Of a stretch of 64,000 bases of DNA, positions 53,128 to 64,000 are shown piece by piece. The notes beneath the pieces are model-generated. The model saw only the letters and a list, made by a program, of their open reading frames with translations. It made no database searches and was not told the DNA's origin. A program made the position numbers and the translations under genes. Numbering within the stretch: the stretch's first letter is position 1; the number at the start of each line of letters is the position of its first letter. Origin of the DNA: DASVEE01 sp036380735 (GTDB lineage Bacteria; Acidobacteriota; Thermoanaerobaculia; Gp7-AA8); assembly GCA_036380735.1 (NCBI GenBank), contig DASVEE010000020.1, positions 1 to 64,000 of the forward strand, read 5' to 3'.

Positions 53128-55338
53128 GTGAGTTTCCTCATCCAGCGCGTCACCGGGCGTGGGCTCACGCTGGCGCAAATCCGCAATCCGGTCCTGCGCA
53201 TCGGGCGCGGCACCAACGCGGAGCTGCGCTCCGAGAACCCGGCCGTTGCGCTGGAGCATGCCGTCATCGAGAAAGACGCGCATGGCTACGTCATCACCGA
53301 CCGCGGCTCGATTACCGGGACGTACGTCAACCGCAAGCCGGTGGAGAACGCGCGCCTTGCGAAAGGCGACGTCATCGAGATCGGCGACCTCCGCATCGAG
53401 GTGCAGGTCGCGGAGCTCGCGAAGCCGCTGTTTCTGCGCGTCGCCGAAGCGCAGACGACCGCCATCGCCGTCGACGACGACGAGGCCGACACGCCGCGTG
53501 CCCCGGCCGGTGCTGGCGTCGTGCGTGCGCGGAAGATCGACTACGCGCACGCGTATCGCCTCGCGCGGCCGTACTTCACGCGCCTCACCATCACCGGCAT
53601 CCTCCTCATCGTTGCTTTCGTCGTGGTCGGCGAAGTGATCCGCCCCGAGCATCACGAGAACTTCATGCCGGGGACGGTGTCCGAGGCGCACAAGCGCGCG
53701 GGGATCGCGCAGCGCTGCGACGCCTGCCACACGCCGTTCAACAGCGTCTCGAACGAGAAGTGCCGCGATTGCCACGCGCAGGCGGAGCACGCGAAAACCG
53801 AAGCCGTGACCCCCGACTGCTTCAGTTGCCACGCGGAGCATCGTGGCGACGCGAAGCTGGCCTCGGCCGTCGAAGTGCAATGCGCTTCCTGCCACGCCGA
53901 CCTGACGCAGCACGTGAAGCCGGGCGTGCAGCTCGCCGCTGACCGCGCACGCATCGACGCCTTCGGCGGGAACCATCCGGAGCTCCACGTGGCGCGCGAC
54001 GCGAACACGCTGCGCTTCAATCACCGTCTCCATCTCGATCCGAAGGGAATCTTCAACGAGAAAGCGAAGCGCGAAGTGCTGCAGTGCAGGAGCTGTCACG
54101 ACCTAGTCGAGACGAAGGACAAGCTCGATCCGGTGAAGCTCAGCTTCGACGCGCACTGCCGCCGCTGCCATCAGCTCACGTTCGATGCACGCTTTCCGAC
54201 GGCCGAGGTGCCGCACGGCGGCGATTCGGGGATCGCGTATGGCTTCATCATCGGCATGTACGCCGGCGATCGTGACCTCGTCGGACGGCCGGCGGCCGAG
54301 GTGCGGCGGATCCTGACGCGCCGCTCGGTGACGTCGCTGGACGACCGCGCCGTGCAGAGCGCGAAGCACACCGTCGACGACAAATGCGGCAAGTGCCACG
54401 AGCTGACGTCGCAACGCTCGCTCCTCGTCGTCAAGCCGCCGCTCATCACGAGCGACTGGCTCCCGCGCGCGAAGTTCTCTCACGGGAAGCACCGCGACAT
54501 CGATTGCGAGAGTTGCCACCGCGAGGCGCGCGGCAGCGCCTCGACGAGCGACGTGGCCATGCCGAAAATTACCGATTGCACCGGCTGCCATGCCGCCAAT
54601 GCGAAGAAAGCGCAGACGGCGAGCACGTGCCGCGACTGCCACGAGTATCATTTGCAACCAAAGACCGCATCGGTAGTACAGGCGTCGCTCGCAACGGAGG
54701 CGGCGGCGCTCGGCAGGGGAGGGCGAATGCTCCAGGGGGTTCTGCTTGCAGCGGCCGTCGTGCTGTTGCTGGTCATTCTGATTCCGGTTGGGCTCGCGCT
54801 CTTCCAGCGTCTGAAGCCGAAGCCGGCGGAGCGCGCGCCCGCGTCGCCGAGAGCTCCGATGCCGGACATCCCGACGGCGAAGGTGCCGGGAATGCAGGCG
54901 CCTCCCATCCAGCAACCTCCCATGGCCGCGCCCGACGTGATCGTCGCCGCCAGCGACGCCACCATGCTCACCGACGCCACGATGATGACGTCGCTCCCGA
55001 ATGCGAAAGGTGGCGTCTCCGGCGGCACCGAAGTGGTGGAGTGGTATGGCTCGCTTCTCTGCTCCGCCGGCGCGCTCGAAGGGCAGCGGTGGATCATCGA
55101 AGGCGACGGCTTCTACATCGGCCGTGACGCCACGCTCTCGAAAGTGGTCGTGGCCGACAGCCGCGTCTCGAAGCGCCATGTGCGCATCGTGCCGCGCGAC
55201 GGCAAGGTCTACGCGATCGACCAGAGCTCGACGAACGGCACGTTCCTGAACAAGCAACGCATCACCGAAGTGCAGTTGAAGAAAGGCGACGTGCTCGTCC
55301 TCGCGGACGACGTCGCCTCGTTCCTCTACCAGATCTGA
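53128..55338 (+). CDS. FHA - membrane helix - decahaem cytochrome - membrane helix - FHA fusion
   Basis: 736 residues from GTG at 53128; the upstream open frame would translate a heptamer hairpin. Residues about 1-98: FHA domain with IGRGTN kept, but the usual Ser-x-x-His is ALEHA and the NG is SITGT, so phosphopeptide binding may be lost. Helix 1: about 153-171. Residues 197-530: ten CxxCH motifs (CDACH, CRDCH, CFSCH, CASCH, CRSCH, CRRCH, CGKCH, CESCH, CTGCH, CRDCH). Helix 2: about 535-559. A Pro/Met-rich linker with Thr-rich DATMLTDATMMT precedes a second FHA (about 655-736) with intact YIGRD, VSKRH and SSTNGTFLN. Both FHA domains should face the cytoplasm and the haems the periplasm. It stops 9 bases before the next gene. 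Confidence 0.85.
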   Translation: MSFLIQRVTGRGLTLAQIRNPVLRIGRGTNAELRSENPAVALEHAVIEKDAHGYVITDRGSITGTYVNRKPVENARLAKGDVIEIGDLRIEVQVAELAKPLFLRVAEAQTTAIAVDDDEADTPRAPAGAGVVRARKIDYAHAYRLARPYFTRLTITGILLIVAFVVVGEVIRPEHHENFMPGTVSEAHKRAGIAQRCDACHTPFNSVSNEKCRDCHAQAEHAKTEAVTPDCFSCHAEHRGDAKLASAVEVQCASCHADLTQHVKPGVQLAADRARIDAFGGNHPELHVARDANTLRFNHRLHLDPKGIFNEKAKREVLQCRSCHDLVETKDKLDPVKLSFDAHCRRCHQLTFDARFPTAEVPHGGDSGIAYGFIIGMYAGDRDLVGRPAAEVRRILTRRSVTSLDDRAVQSAKHTVDDKCGKCHELTSQRSLLVVKPPLITSDWLPRAKFSHGKHRDIDCESCHREARGSASTSDVAMPKITDCTGCHAANAKKAQTASTCRDCHEYHLQPKTASVVQASLATEAAALGRGGRMLQGVLLAAAVVLLLVILIPVGLALFQRLKPKPAERAPASPRAPMPDIPTAKVPGMQAPPIQQPPMAAPDVIVAASDATMLTDATMMTSLPNAKGGVSGGTEVVEWYGSLLCSAGALEGQRWIIEGDGFYIGRDATLSKVVVADSRVSKRHVRIVPRDGKVYAIDQSSTNGTFLNKQRITEVQLKKGDVLVLADDVASFLYQI

Positions 55339-55347
55339 GGAGTCGGA

Positions 55348-56925
55348 ATGCGCAGAGTCGTCGTCACGGTGGCCGTGCTGCTGGCATGCAGCGCCGCGCT
55401 CGCGCAGCGGACGCGCAGCGTGGGACGGCCGCGTGCCGAGGCGACGACGTGCAGTGAGAGCGCGCTGGTGGAGGCGTTGAATTCGGCGGAAGTCGACACC
55501 ATCGTTCGCGCCGCCGCGCGCTCGCTCGACGCACCAGGCCTGACGATCGCCGTCGTCGATCGCGGCGGCCGGCCGCTGGCGCTCTACCGCCGCGGCAGCG
55601 ATGCGTCGCGTGACGACGAAGCGCTCGGCATCGCACGGACGGCGGCGTTCTTCAGCCACGACATGGCGCCGCTCTCCTCGCGCACCGTGCGCTTCATCAG
55701 CGGCATCCACTTTCCTCCCGGCATCACGAACACGCCGAGCGCCGCGCTGTACGGCATCGAGAACACGAACCGCGGCTGCGACTTCAACGCGACGGTGAAT
55801 GCGGGCAAAGCGCTGCCGCGCGCGACGTCGGTGAACGGAGCGCCGTGTCGCAGCGGCTACACGAGCGGCTGCGGCCGCGGCATCGTCACGGACGGCAACG
55901 GCGGCATCCCGCTGTATCGCCTGCTCGGCCCCGGCCTCACGAACGGAAAGCTGATCGGAGCGATCGGTGTGATCGGTGCGGGCGGCGACGCGGACGAATA
56001 CGCCGCGGTCATGGGTGCGTTCGGCAGCGTCGCCACGGGCGTCGTCCCGCTGCCGTCGTACCCGCTGCCAGAGCCGGGCAACGTCTTCGTCGACGGCATC
56101 CGTCTCCCGTTCCTCGGCAACGATCAGCGCCTCGAATTCAACGGCGCCGGCACGCCGACGGGGCTGCGCCGTCTGGCGGGGACACGCGCCGGGAACGACG
56201 ACGGCACGTTCGTCATCGCCGCGCAGAACGGCGGCTGCGCGTCGAACGAGTATCTGGTCGGTCCTCACGCCGGCTCGCAGCTCACGATGGCCGAAGTCGA
56301 CGCGATCGTGCAGCGCGCCGTGGCGACGGCGCGGCGCACGCGCGCGCTGATCCGGCTGCCGCTCGACCGCTTCGCGCGCATGGTCATCAGCGTGGCGGAC
56401 GTCGATGGCACGCTGCTCGCGCTCTACCGCATGCCCGATGCGACGGTCTTCTCCGTCGACGTGGCCGTGGCGAAGTCGCGCAACGTCGTCTGGTTCAGCA
56501 CCTCCGCCGACCTCGGGCTCCCCGCCGGCACCGCGGTGACGAACCGCACGATCGGCTTCGGCGGCCAGCCGTTCTATCCGCCGGGGATCGACTCGAACGT
56601 GCTCGATCCGGTCGAGGGTCCGTGGTATCGCTCGCTCTATCTCTTCGACCGCGACAATCCGTGCACGCAGGGCTCGCAGCCGGCGAGCCCGAACCAGAAC
56701 GGCATCGTCTTCTTCGCCGGCTCGTCGCCGCTCTATCGCGGCAATCAGCTCGCCGGCGGCCTCGGCGTCAGCGGCGACGGGATCGAACAGGACGACTACG
56801 TCACGTACCACGGCGCCGGCCCGTTCCTCCCGGCGCAGGAGAAGTGGGCCGATCGCGTGAAGCGCGACGGCGTGCGCCTCCCGATGTTCAAGTTCCCGAG
56901 GCAGCCGGAAGGGGTGCGGGAGTGA
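55348..56925 (+). CDS. Secreted duplicated GlcG/HbpS-type heme-binding family protein
   Basis: 525 residues with a signal peptide (MRRVVVTVAVLLACSAALAQ). Two copies of the GlcG/HbpS fold: about 35-215 (VDTIVRAAARSLDAPGLTIA, VVDRGGRPLALYRR, ALGIARTAAFF, GKLIGAIGVIGAGGDADEY) and 310-490 (VDAIVQRAVATARRTRALIR, SVADVDGTLLALYRMPDA, VAVAKSRNVVWFS, GGLGVSGDGIEQDDYVTYHG). Single-domain relatives bind haem or degrade small molecules. Its place between cytochrome genes suggests haem handling in the periplasm. AGGAG precedes the ATG. Confidence 0.8.
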   Translation: MRRVVVTVAVLLACSAALAQRTRSVGRPRAEATTCSESALVEALNSAEVDTIVRAAARSLDAPGLTIAVVDRGGRPLALYRRGSDASRDDEALGIARTAAFFSHDMAPLSSRTVRFISGIHFPPGITNTPSAALYGIENTNRGCDFNATVNAGKALPRATSVNGAPCRSGYTSGCGRGIVTDGNGGIPLYRLLGPGLTNGKLIGAIGVIGAGGDADEYAAVMGAFGSVATGVVPLPSYPLPEPGNVFVDGIRLPFLGNDQRLEFNGAGTPTGLRRLAGTRAGNDDGTFVIAAQNGGCASNEYLVGPHAGSQLTMAEVDAIVQRAVATARRTRALIRLPLDRFARMVISVADVDGTLLALYRMPDATVFSVDVAVAKSRNVVWFSTSADLGLPAGTAVTNRTIGFGGQPFYPPGIDSNVLDPVEGPWYRSLYLFDRDNPCTQGSQPASPNQNGIVFFAGSSPLYRGNQLAGGLGVSGDGIEQDDYVTYHGAGPFLPAQEKWADRVKRDGVRLPMFKFPRQPEGVRE

Positions 56926-56947
56926 GGCGCGGGCGCGCTGGACGCGC

Positions 56948-57043
56948 GGTTTTCGGTTTTTGGTTTTCGGTTTTCGGTGCTGCGCAGCGCCGTGAGTGTC
57001 GCGCCTGCGGAGCACCGACAACCGACAACCGAAAACCGACAAC
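56948..57043. repeat. Heptamer-unit hairpin (CGGTTTT type)
   Basis: CGGTTTTCGGTTTTTGGTTT and further units pair with CCGACAACCGACAACCGAAA; GGTGCTGCGCAGC in the loop faces GCGGAGCACC. It fills the gap and ends at the proposed TTG start of the barrel gene. Confidence 0.88.
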
Positions 57044-57044
57044 A

Positions 57045-58994
57045 TTGCTCACGATTCTCCTCACCTGCTTCACCGTCACCCTCACTGCCCACGCCCAAAC
57101 CATCACCGTCACCGATCCTCTTTTCACCGAGTCGATTCCCTTCACCATCGCCGGCACCACCGACGCCGCGGCCGGTACGCGCTTGCGCATCGACATCGAT
57201 ACCGCACATGCGGAGACCACCGTCACGGCCGCAAAGACGTGGAGCGTCTTCTGGACGGCGCCGTTGAAGACCGGTACCTACGACGCGCGGATCACCATCG
57301 GCGAGACCACCATCACGCCGATCGTGCGCGTGCAGCTTCCCGGCATGCTGCCGCGCCAGTCGGGCATCGAGCCCGTCACGACGTACGCCGATCCCGATCC
57401 GGCGGAGCCGTCGCTGCAGGAAGTAACCGATCGCTGGCGCATCGTGCCGCCGCCGTACGAGCTCGATGAGCGCTCGCGCGGGCGCTTCGATCCGTACAAC
57501 CAGAACGTGCTCAAGGGCGATCTCCCCATCCGCGGCGACGACACGTTCATCGTGCTCACCGGGATCTCCGACACGCTCGCCGAAGCGCGCACGCTGCCCA
57601 CTCCCTCGGGTGTGAGCGCCGCGCGCCCCGGCTCGTTCCTCTTCTTCGGCCGCGAGGGGCAGAACGTCTTCGTGCAGTCGCTCATCCTCTCGGCCGATCT
57701 GTTCCAGGGCGACACCACGTTCCAGCCGGTGCAACAGCGCGTGAAAGCGACGCTCGTAGCGAACCTCAACTACGTGGAGGTCGAGGAGAACGCGATCCTC
57801 AAGCCGAGCGTGCGGCGCGGCAACACACGCACCGACGGCCGCGTCTCGTTGCAGGAGCTCTTCTACGAGCGGAAGCTCCGCGACCTCGGCCCGAACTACG
57901 ACTTCGTCTCGTTCCGCGCCGGCATTCAGCCGTTCGTCAGCGATTTCCGCGGCTTCGTCTTCAGCGACACGAACCTCGGCGTGCGCGTCTTCGGCAACTG
58001 GGCCTCGAACCGCTTCCAATACAACCTCGCGCTCTTCGACCGGCTGGAGAAGGACACCAACTCCGGACTGAACATCTGGCGCGAGCTGCGGGAGCAGCGC
58101 GTCCTCATCGCCAACTTCTACTGGCAGGACTTCCTCGTCAAAGGCTACACGCAGCAGTTCTCGCTGCACCACCTGCGCGACGAGGCGTCGACGAAGTACG
58201 ACCGCAACGGCTTCCTCGTGCGCCCTGCACCGGTCGGCGCGGCGACGTCGCACGCCATCAACGCCACGTATCTCGGCGCCGCCGGACTCGGGCACGTGGG
58301 CCGCCTCAACATCGATCACGCGCTCTACGTCGTCTTCGGACGCGACTCGCTCAATCCGATCGCCGGGCCCGATCCGTTGCTGCGCGACGGTGACGCCGTG
58401 GACATCATGGCCGGCATGGTGGCGGTCGAGCTCTCGTACGATCGCGACTGGCTGCGCCCGCGGATCGGCTTCCTCTACGCGACCGGTGACGATGATCCGC
58501 GCGACCGCGACGCCACCGGCTTCGACTCGATCTACGACAACCCCGCGTTCGCCGGCGGCGGCTTCAGCTTCTTCAACCGCCTCGGCATCCGCCTGCCGCC
58601 GACGGGCGTCGCGCTCGTCGAGCGCGGCAGCCTGCTGCCGACGCTGCGCAGCAGCAAGGACGAAGGGCAGCCGAACTACGTCAACCCCGGCGTGCAACTG
58701 GCGACGATCGGCCTCGACGTCGAGGTCACGCCGCGCCTGAAGACGATCTTCACCGCGAACTACATCCGGCTCGACAAGACCGAGCCGCTCGAAGCGATCC
58801 TCTTCCAGGGCGACATCCACCACGACCTCGGCACCGACCTCTCCGCCGGCTTCCGCTACCGTCCGTTCCTCAGCAACAACTGGACGATCGCAGGCGGCGC
58901 GGCGGCGCTGATTCCCGGGCAGGGCTTCAAAGACATCTACGAAAGCGGCGACGTGCTGTACCACGTGTTCACCAACGTGATCCTGCAGTTCTAG
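57045..58994 (+). CDS. Outer-membrane beta-barrel protein (porin-like)
   Basis: 649 residues from a TTG at 57045 (LLTILLTCFTVTLTAHA, signal peptide). No ATG or GTG exists near, and the upstream frame is a hairpin. After an Ig-like N-terminal domain (about 18-105), the rest alternates amphipathic strands (VKATLVANLNYVEVEENAIL, VSFRAGIQPFVSDFRGFVFS, WLRPRIGFLYATGDDDPRDR, TPRLKTIFTANYIRLDKTEP) and ends in VFTNVILQF, the terminal aromatic residue used by the BAM machinery. It lies directly before two secreted multihaem cytochromes. In known porin-cytochrome systems such a barrel holds a cytochrome in the outer membrane; that role here is an inference. The start is the least certain part. Confidence 0.75.
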   Translation: MLTILLTCFTVTLTAHAQTITVTDPLFTESIPFTIAGTTDAAAGTRLRIDIDTAHAETTVTAAKTWSVFWTAPLKTGTYDARITIGETTITPIVRVQLPGMLPRQSGIEPVTTYADPDPAEPSLQEVTDRWRIVPPPYELDERSRGRFDPYNQNVLKGDLPIRGDDTFIVLTGISDTLAEARTLPTPSGVSAARPGSFLFFGREGQNVFVQSLILSADLFQGDTTFQPVQQRVKATLVANLNYVEVEENAILKPSVRRGNTRTDGRVSLQELFYERKLRDLGPNYDFVSFRAGIQPFVSDFRGFVFSDTNLGVRVFGNWASNRFQYNLALFDRLEKDTNSGLNIWRELREQRVLIANFYWQDFLVKGYTQQFSLHHLRDEASTKYDRNGFLVRPAPVGAATSHAINATYLGAAGLGHVGRLNIDHALYVVFGRDSLNPIAGPDPLLRDGDAVDIMAGMVAVELSYDRDWLRPRIGFLYATGDDDPRDRDATGFDSIYDNPAFAGGGFSFFNRLGIRLPPTGVALVERGSLLPTLRSSKDEGQPNYVNPGVQLATIGLDVEVTPRLKTIFTANYIRLDKTEPLEAILFQGDIHHDLGTDLSAGFRYRPFLSNNWTIAGGAAALIPGQGFKDIYESGDVLYHVFTNVILQF

Positions 58995-59001
58995 GCAAAG
59001 C

Positions 59002-62537
<3,536 letters not shown>

Positions 62538-62541
<4 letters not shown>

Positions 62542-63839
62542 AGCGCGTGCTTGCTGTGGTGGTCGTGTTCCTCGGTTCGTTGACGGTGGCCATTTCCCAG
62601 CAGCCACCGGCCACCGGAAACCAGCCGGTGGCAACCGCGTCCGCGACGCCCGGCCGCTACGTCGGCGTGGGGTCGTGCGCGAACAGCGGCTGTCACGGCG
62701 CGACGCAGCCGATCGCCGACTCCCGCATCCTCCACAACGAGTTCTACACGTGGCTCGGCAACGACCGGCACGTCCAGGCCTACAACATCCTCTTCAACGA
62801 GCGCAGCGCGCGCATCGCGAAGAACATGCGGCTGAAGCGCCGCGCGTACGAGGAGAAGGTCTGCCTCGACTGCCACACGACGAACGTCCCGGCGGCGCTG
62901 GTCGACGTGAAGATCGATCCCGAGGATGGCGTGCAGTGCGAGGCGTGCCACGGCCCCGCGAGCGGCTGGCGCGCCGAGCATACGCAGGAGGGGTGGACGC
63001 ACGCGCAGTCCGTCGCCCGCGGCATGATCGACCTGCGCGCCGTGCCGGTGCGCGCGCAGTTGTGCGCCGGCTGCCATGTCGGCAACGCGAACAAGGAAGT
63101 CGATCACGAGCTGATCGCGTCGGGGCATCCGGTGCTCGCGTTCGAGCTCGACAACTTCTCCGAGCAGATGCCGGCGCACTGGAAGCGCGACGAGAGCGAC
63201 GGCGTCCGCGCGTGGGCGACGGGGCAGGTCGTGAAGTTCCGTGAATCGCTCGACAACCTCGCCCGTCACGCGCGCGGCGACGAATGGCCGGAGTTCAGCG
63301 ACATGAGCTGCACGAACTGCCATCACGCGCTCCGAGGAGGGGAGGCGCGCCAGGCGCGCGGCTGGCCCGACCGCGCGGGACTGCCTGCGTGGTCGCCGCA
63401 GCACTGGACCGCGCTGCGGGTGCTCATCGGCAAAGCGTCGCCGGCGGCACGCGACGAGCTCGATCCGCTGGTGCGGGAGCTGGCCGTGAAGGTCGCGCGC
63501 ATGCACGATCGCGAAGGGATCGCCGCGACGGCACTTCGCGCGAGGCGTGCGGTCGATGCTGTCGTGCCCCGCGTCGACGCGATGCGCTGGAACGACGCGG
63601 AGGTGCGGGCACTGATGACCGCGATCGCCAACGACCGCTTCGCCGACGTGCACGCCGCACAGCAGGCAGCGCTGGCGCTGCAGTCGCTGTCGAGCGCCAT
63701 GACTCGCCGGAACCCGCGCCTGCTGCGCGGCGCCACGACCAGGACCATCGATGCCCTGTTCGAACAGGTGCAGGATGTGGATGCCTATGACCCCGACAAG
63801 TTTTCGCGGGCGCTGGCGGAAGTGAAGGCGTCGCTGTAG
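62538..63839 (+). CDS. Pentahaem c-type cytochrome
   Basis: 433 residues with a signal peptide (MKRVLAVVVVFLGSLTVAIS). Haem motifs: CANSGCH (a CX4CH form) near residue 50, then CLDCH, CEACH, CAGCH and CTNCH (about 110, 133, 176 and 257). The start GVGSCANSGCHG resembles the first haem of the cytochrome c554-like family, and the spacing is compatible with that group. The C-terminal about 150 residues are helical without haem motifs. Translationally coupled to the decahaem gene by an ATGA overlap, it is a plausible periplasmic or surface partner. Last gene of the locus. Confidence 0.82.
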
Positions 63840-63848
63840 GCGCGAAAG

Positions 63849-63993
63849 GCGATAGGACCTATAGGACGAATAGGACCTATAGGAGCTGCGCACCGCGGAG
63901 AGTCCAGCGCCATCGCTGCGAAGGTCAGCGCGGACCGGTTGTGACCTGTCCCATCCGTCCTATTTGTCCTATCCGTCCTATCCGTCCTATCGC
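63849..63993. repeat. 9-bp-unit inverted repeat at the end of the redox locus
   Basis: A CGATAGGACCTATAGGACGA arm (63849-63885) and an inverted arm (63952-63993, GTCCTATCCGTCCTATCCG) enclose about 65 bases with no gene. It starts 9 bases after the last cytochrome stop codon, again at a transcript end. Confidence 0.85.
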
Positions 63994-64000
63994 TCCCCTC

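Overview
This 64 kb window comes from a GC-rich, Gram-negative-type bacterial chromosome. It encodes outer-membrane barrel, Tat-exported, lipoprotein and periplasmic c-type cytochrome proteins. The gene mix (giant cadherin-repeat surface protein, BACON and FG-GAP domains, DUF1549/DUF1501 pair, DUF4388-FHA protein, multihaem cytochromes, selenocysteine formate dehydrogenase) fits an Acidobacteriota-like soil or sediment lineage. That placement is an inference: the window holds no rRNA or other phylogenetic marker.

Layout. 1-558: a 21-bp minisatellite and a heptamer hairpin. 559-2961: fused alpha/beta 2-oxoacid dehydrogenase E1. 3284-6475 (minus): secreted DMF-like/BACON/FG-GAP protein. 6534-12404: formate dehydrogenase locus, with fdhD divergent from a selenocysteine-containing catalytic subunit (in-frame UGA at 7985 plus SECIS hairpin), an Fe-S subunit and an NrfD-type membrane subunit. 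12401-18304: SGNH lipoprotein, RDD and TPR membrane proteins, RidA, matrixin protease. 18305-22332: PAS/GGDEF/EAL protein, MerR regulator with a recognisable operator, small conserved protein, UBP zinc finger. 22496-29970: DUF5666 lipoprotein, a 1.3 kb repeat-filled gap, secreted proteins of unknown function, a DHFR-fold reductase and an M4-like metalloprotease. 30212-45686: a 3546-residue cadherin/beta-helix surface protein, three tandem phage-collar-type proteins with a Tat-signal protein, a second beta-helix protein, a GNAT acetyltransferase and a DUF6916-like protein. 45736-48600: DUF1549/DUF1501 pair. 48734-63839: a co-directional redox locus.

The redox locus is the most unusual region. 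It encodes, in order, a DUF4388-FHA protein; a flavoprotein fused to two cyclic-nucleotide-binding domains and a ferredoxin module; a four-helix membrane protein with paired histidines typical of two b haems; a protein with FHA domains at both ends, two membrane helices and a ten-CxxCH domain between them; a duplicated GlcG/HbpS-type protein; an outer-membrane barrel; a secreted decahaem cytochrome carrying an LVIVD-type propeller; and a pentahaem cytochrome. The order suggests an electron route from cytoplasmic reductant through the inner membrane and periplasm to the outer membrane, with phospho-peptide and nucleotide-sensing domains built into the electron carriers.

Intergenic space is structured. 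One family of inverted repeats is built from 9-bp units (ATAGGACCT/ATAGGACGA) and occupies five of six convergent gene gaps and none of six divergent ones, which suggests a role at transcript ends. A second family is built from 7-bp units (CGGTTTT, CCGTTGT, GCGTTCT, CAGCTCT) arranged as long hairpins, usually directly before start codons. Composite elements nest other GC-rich palindromes between arms of the 9-bp family. No tRNA, rRNA, CRISPR array, transposase or integrase was recognised.
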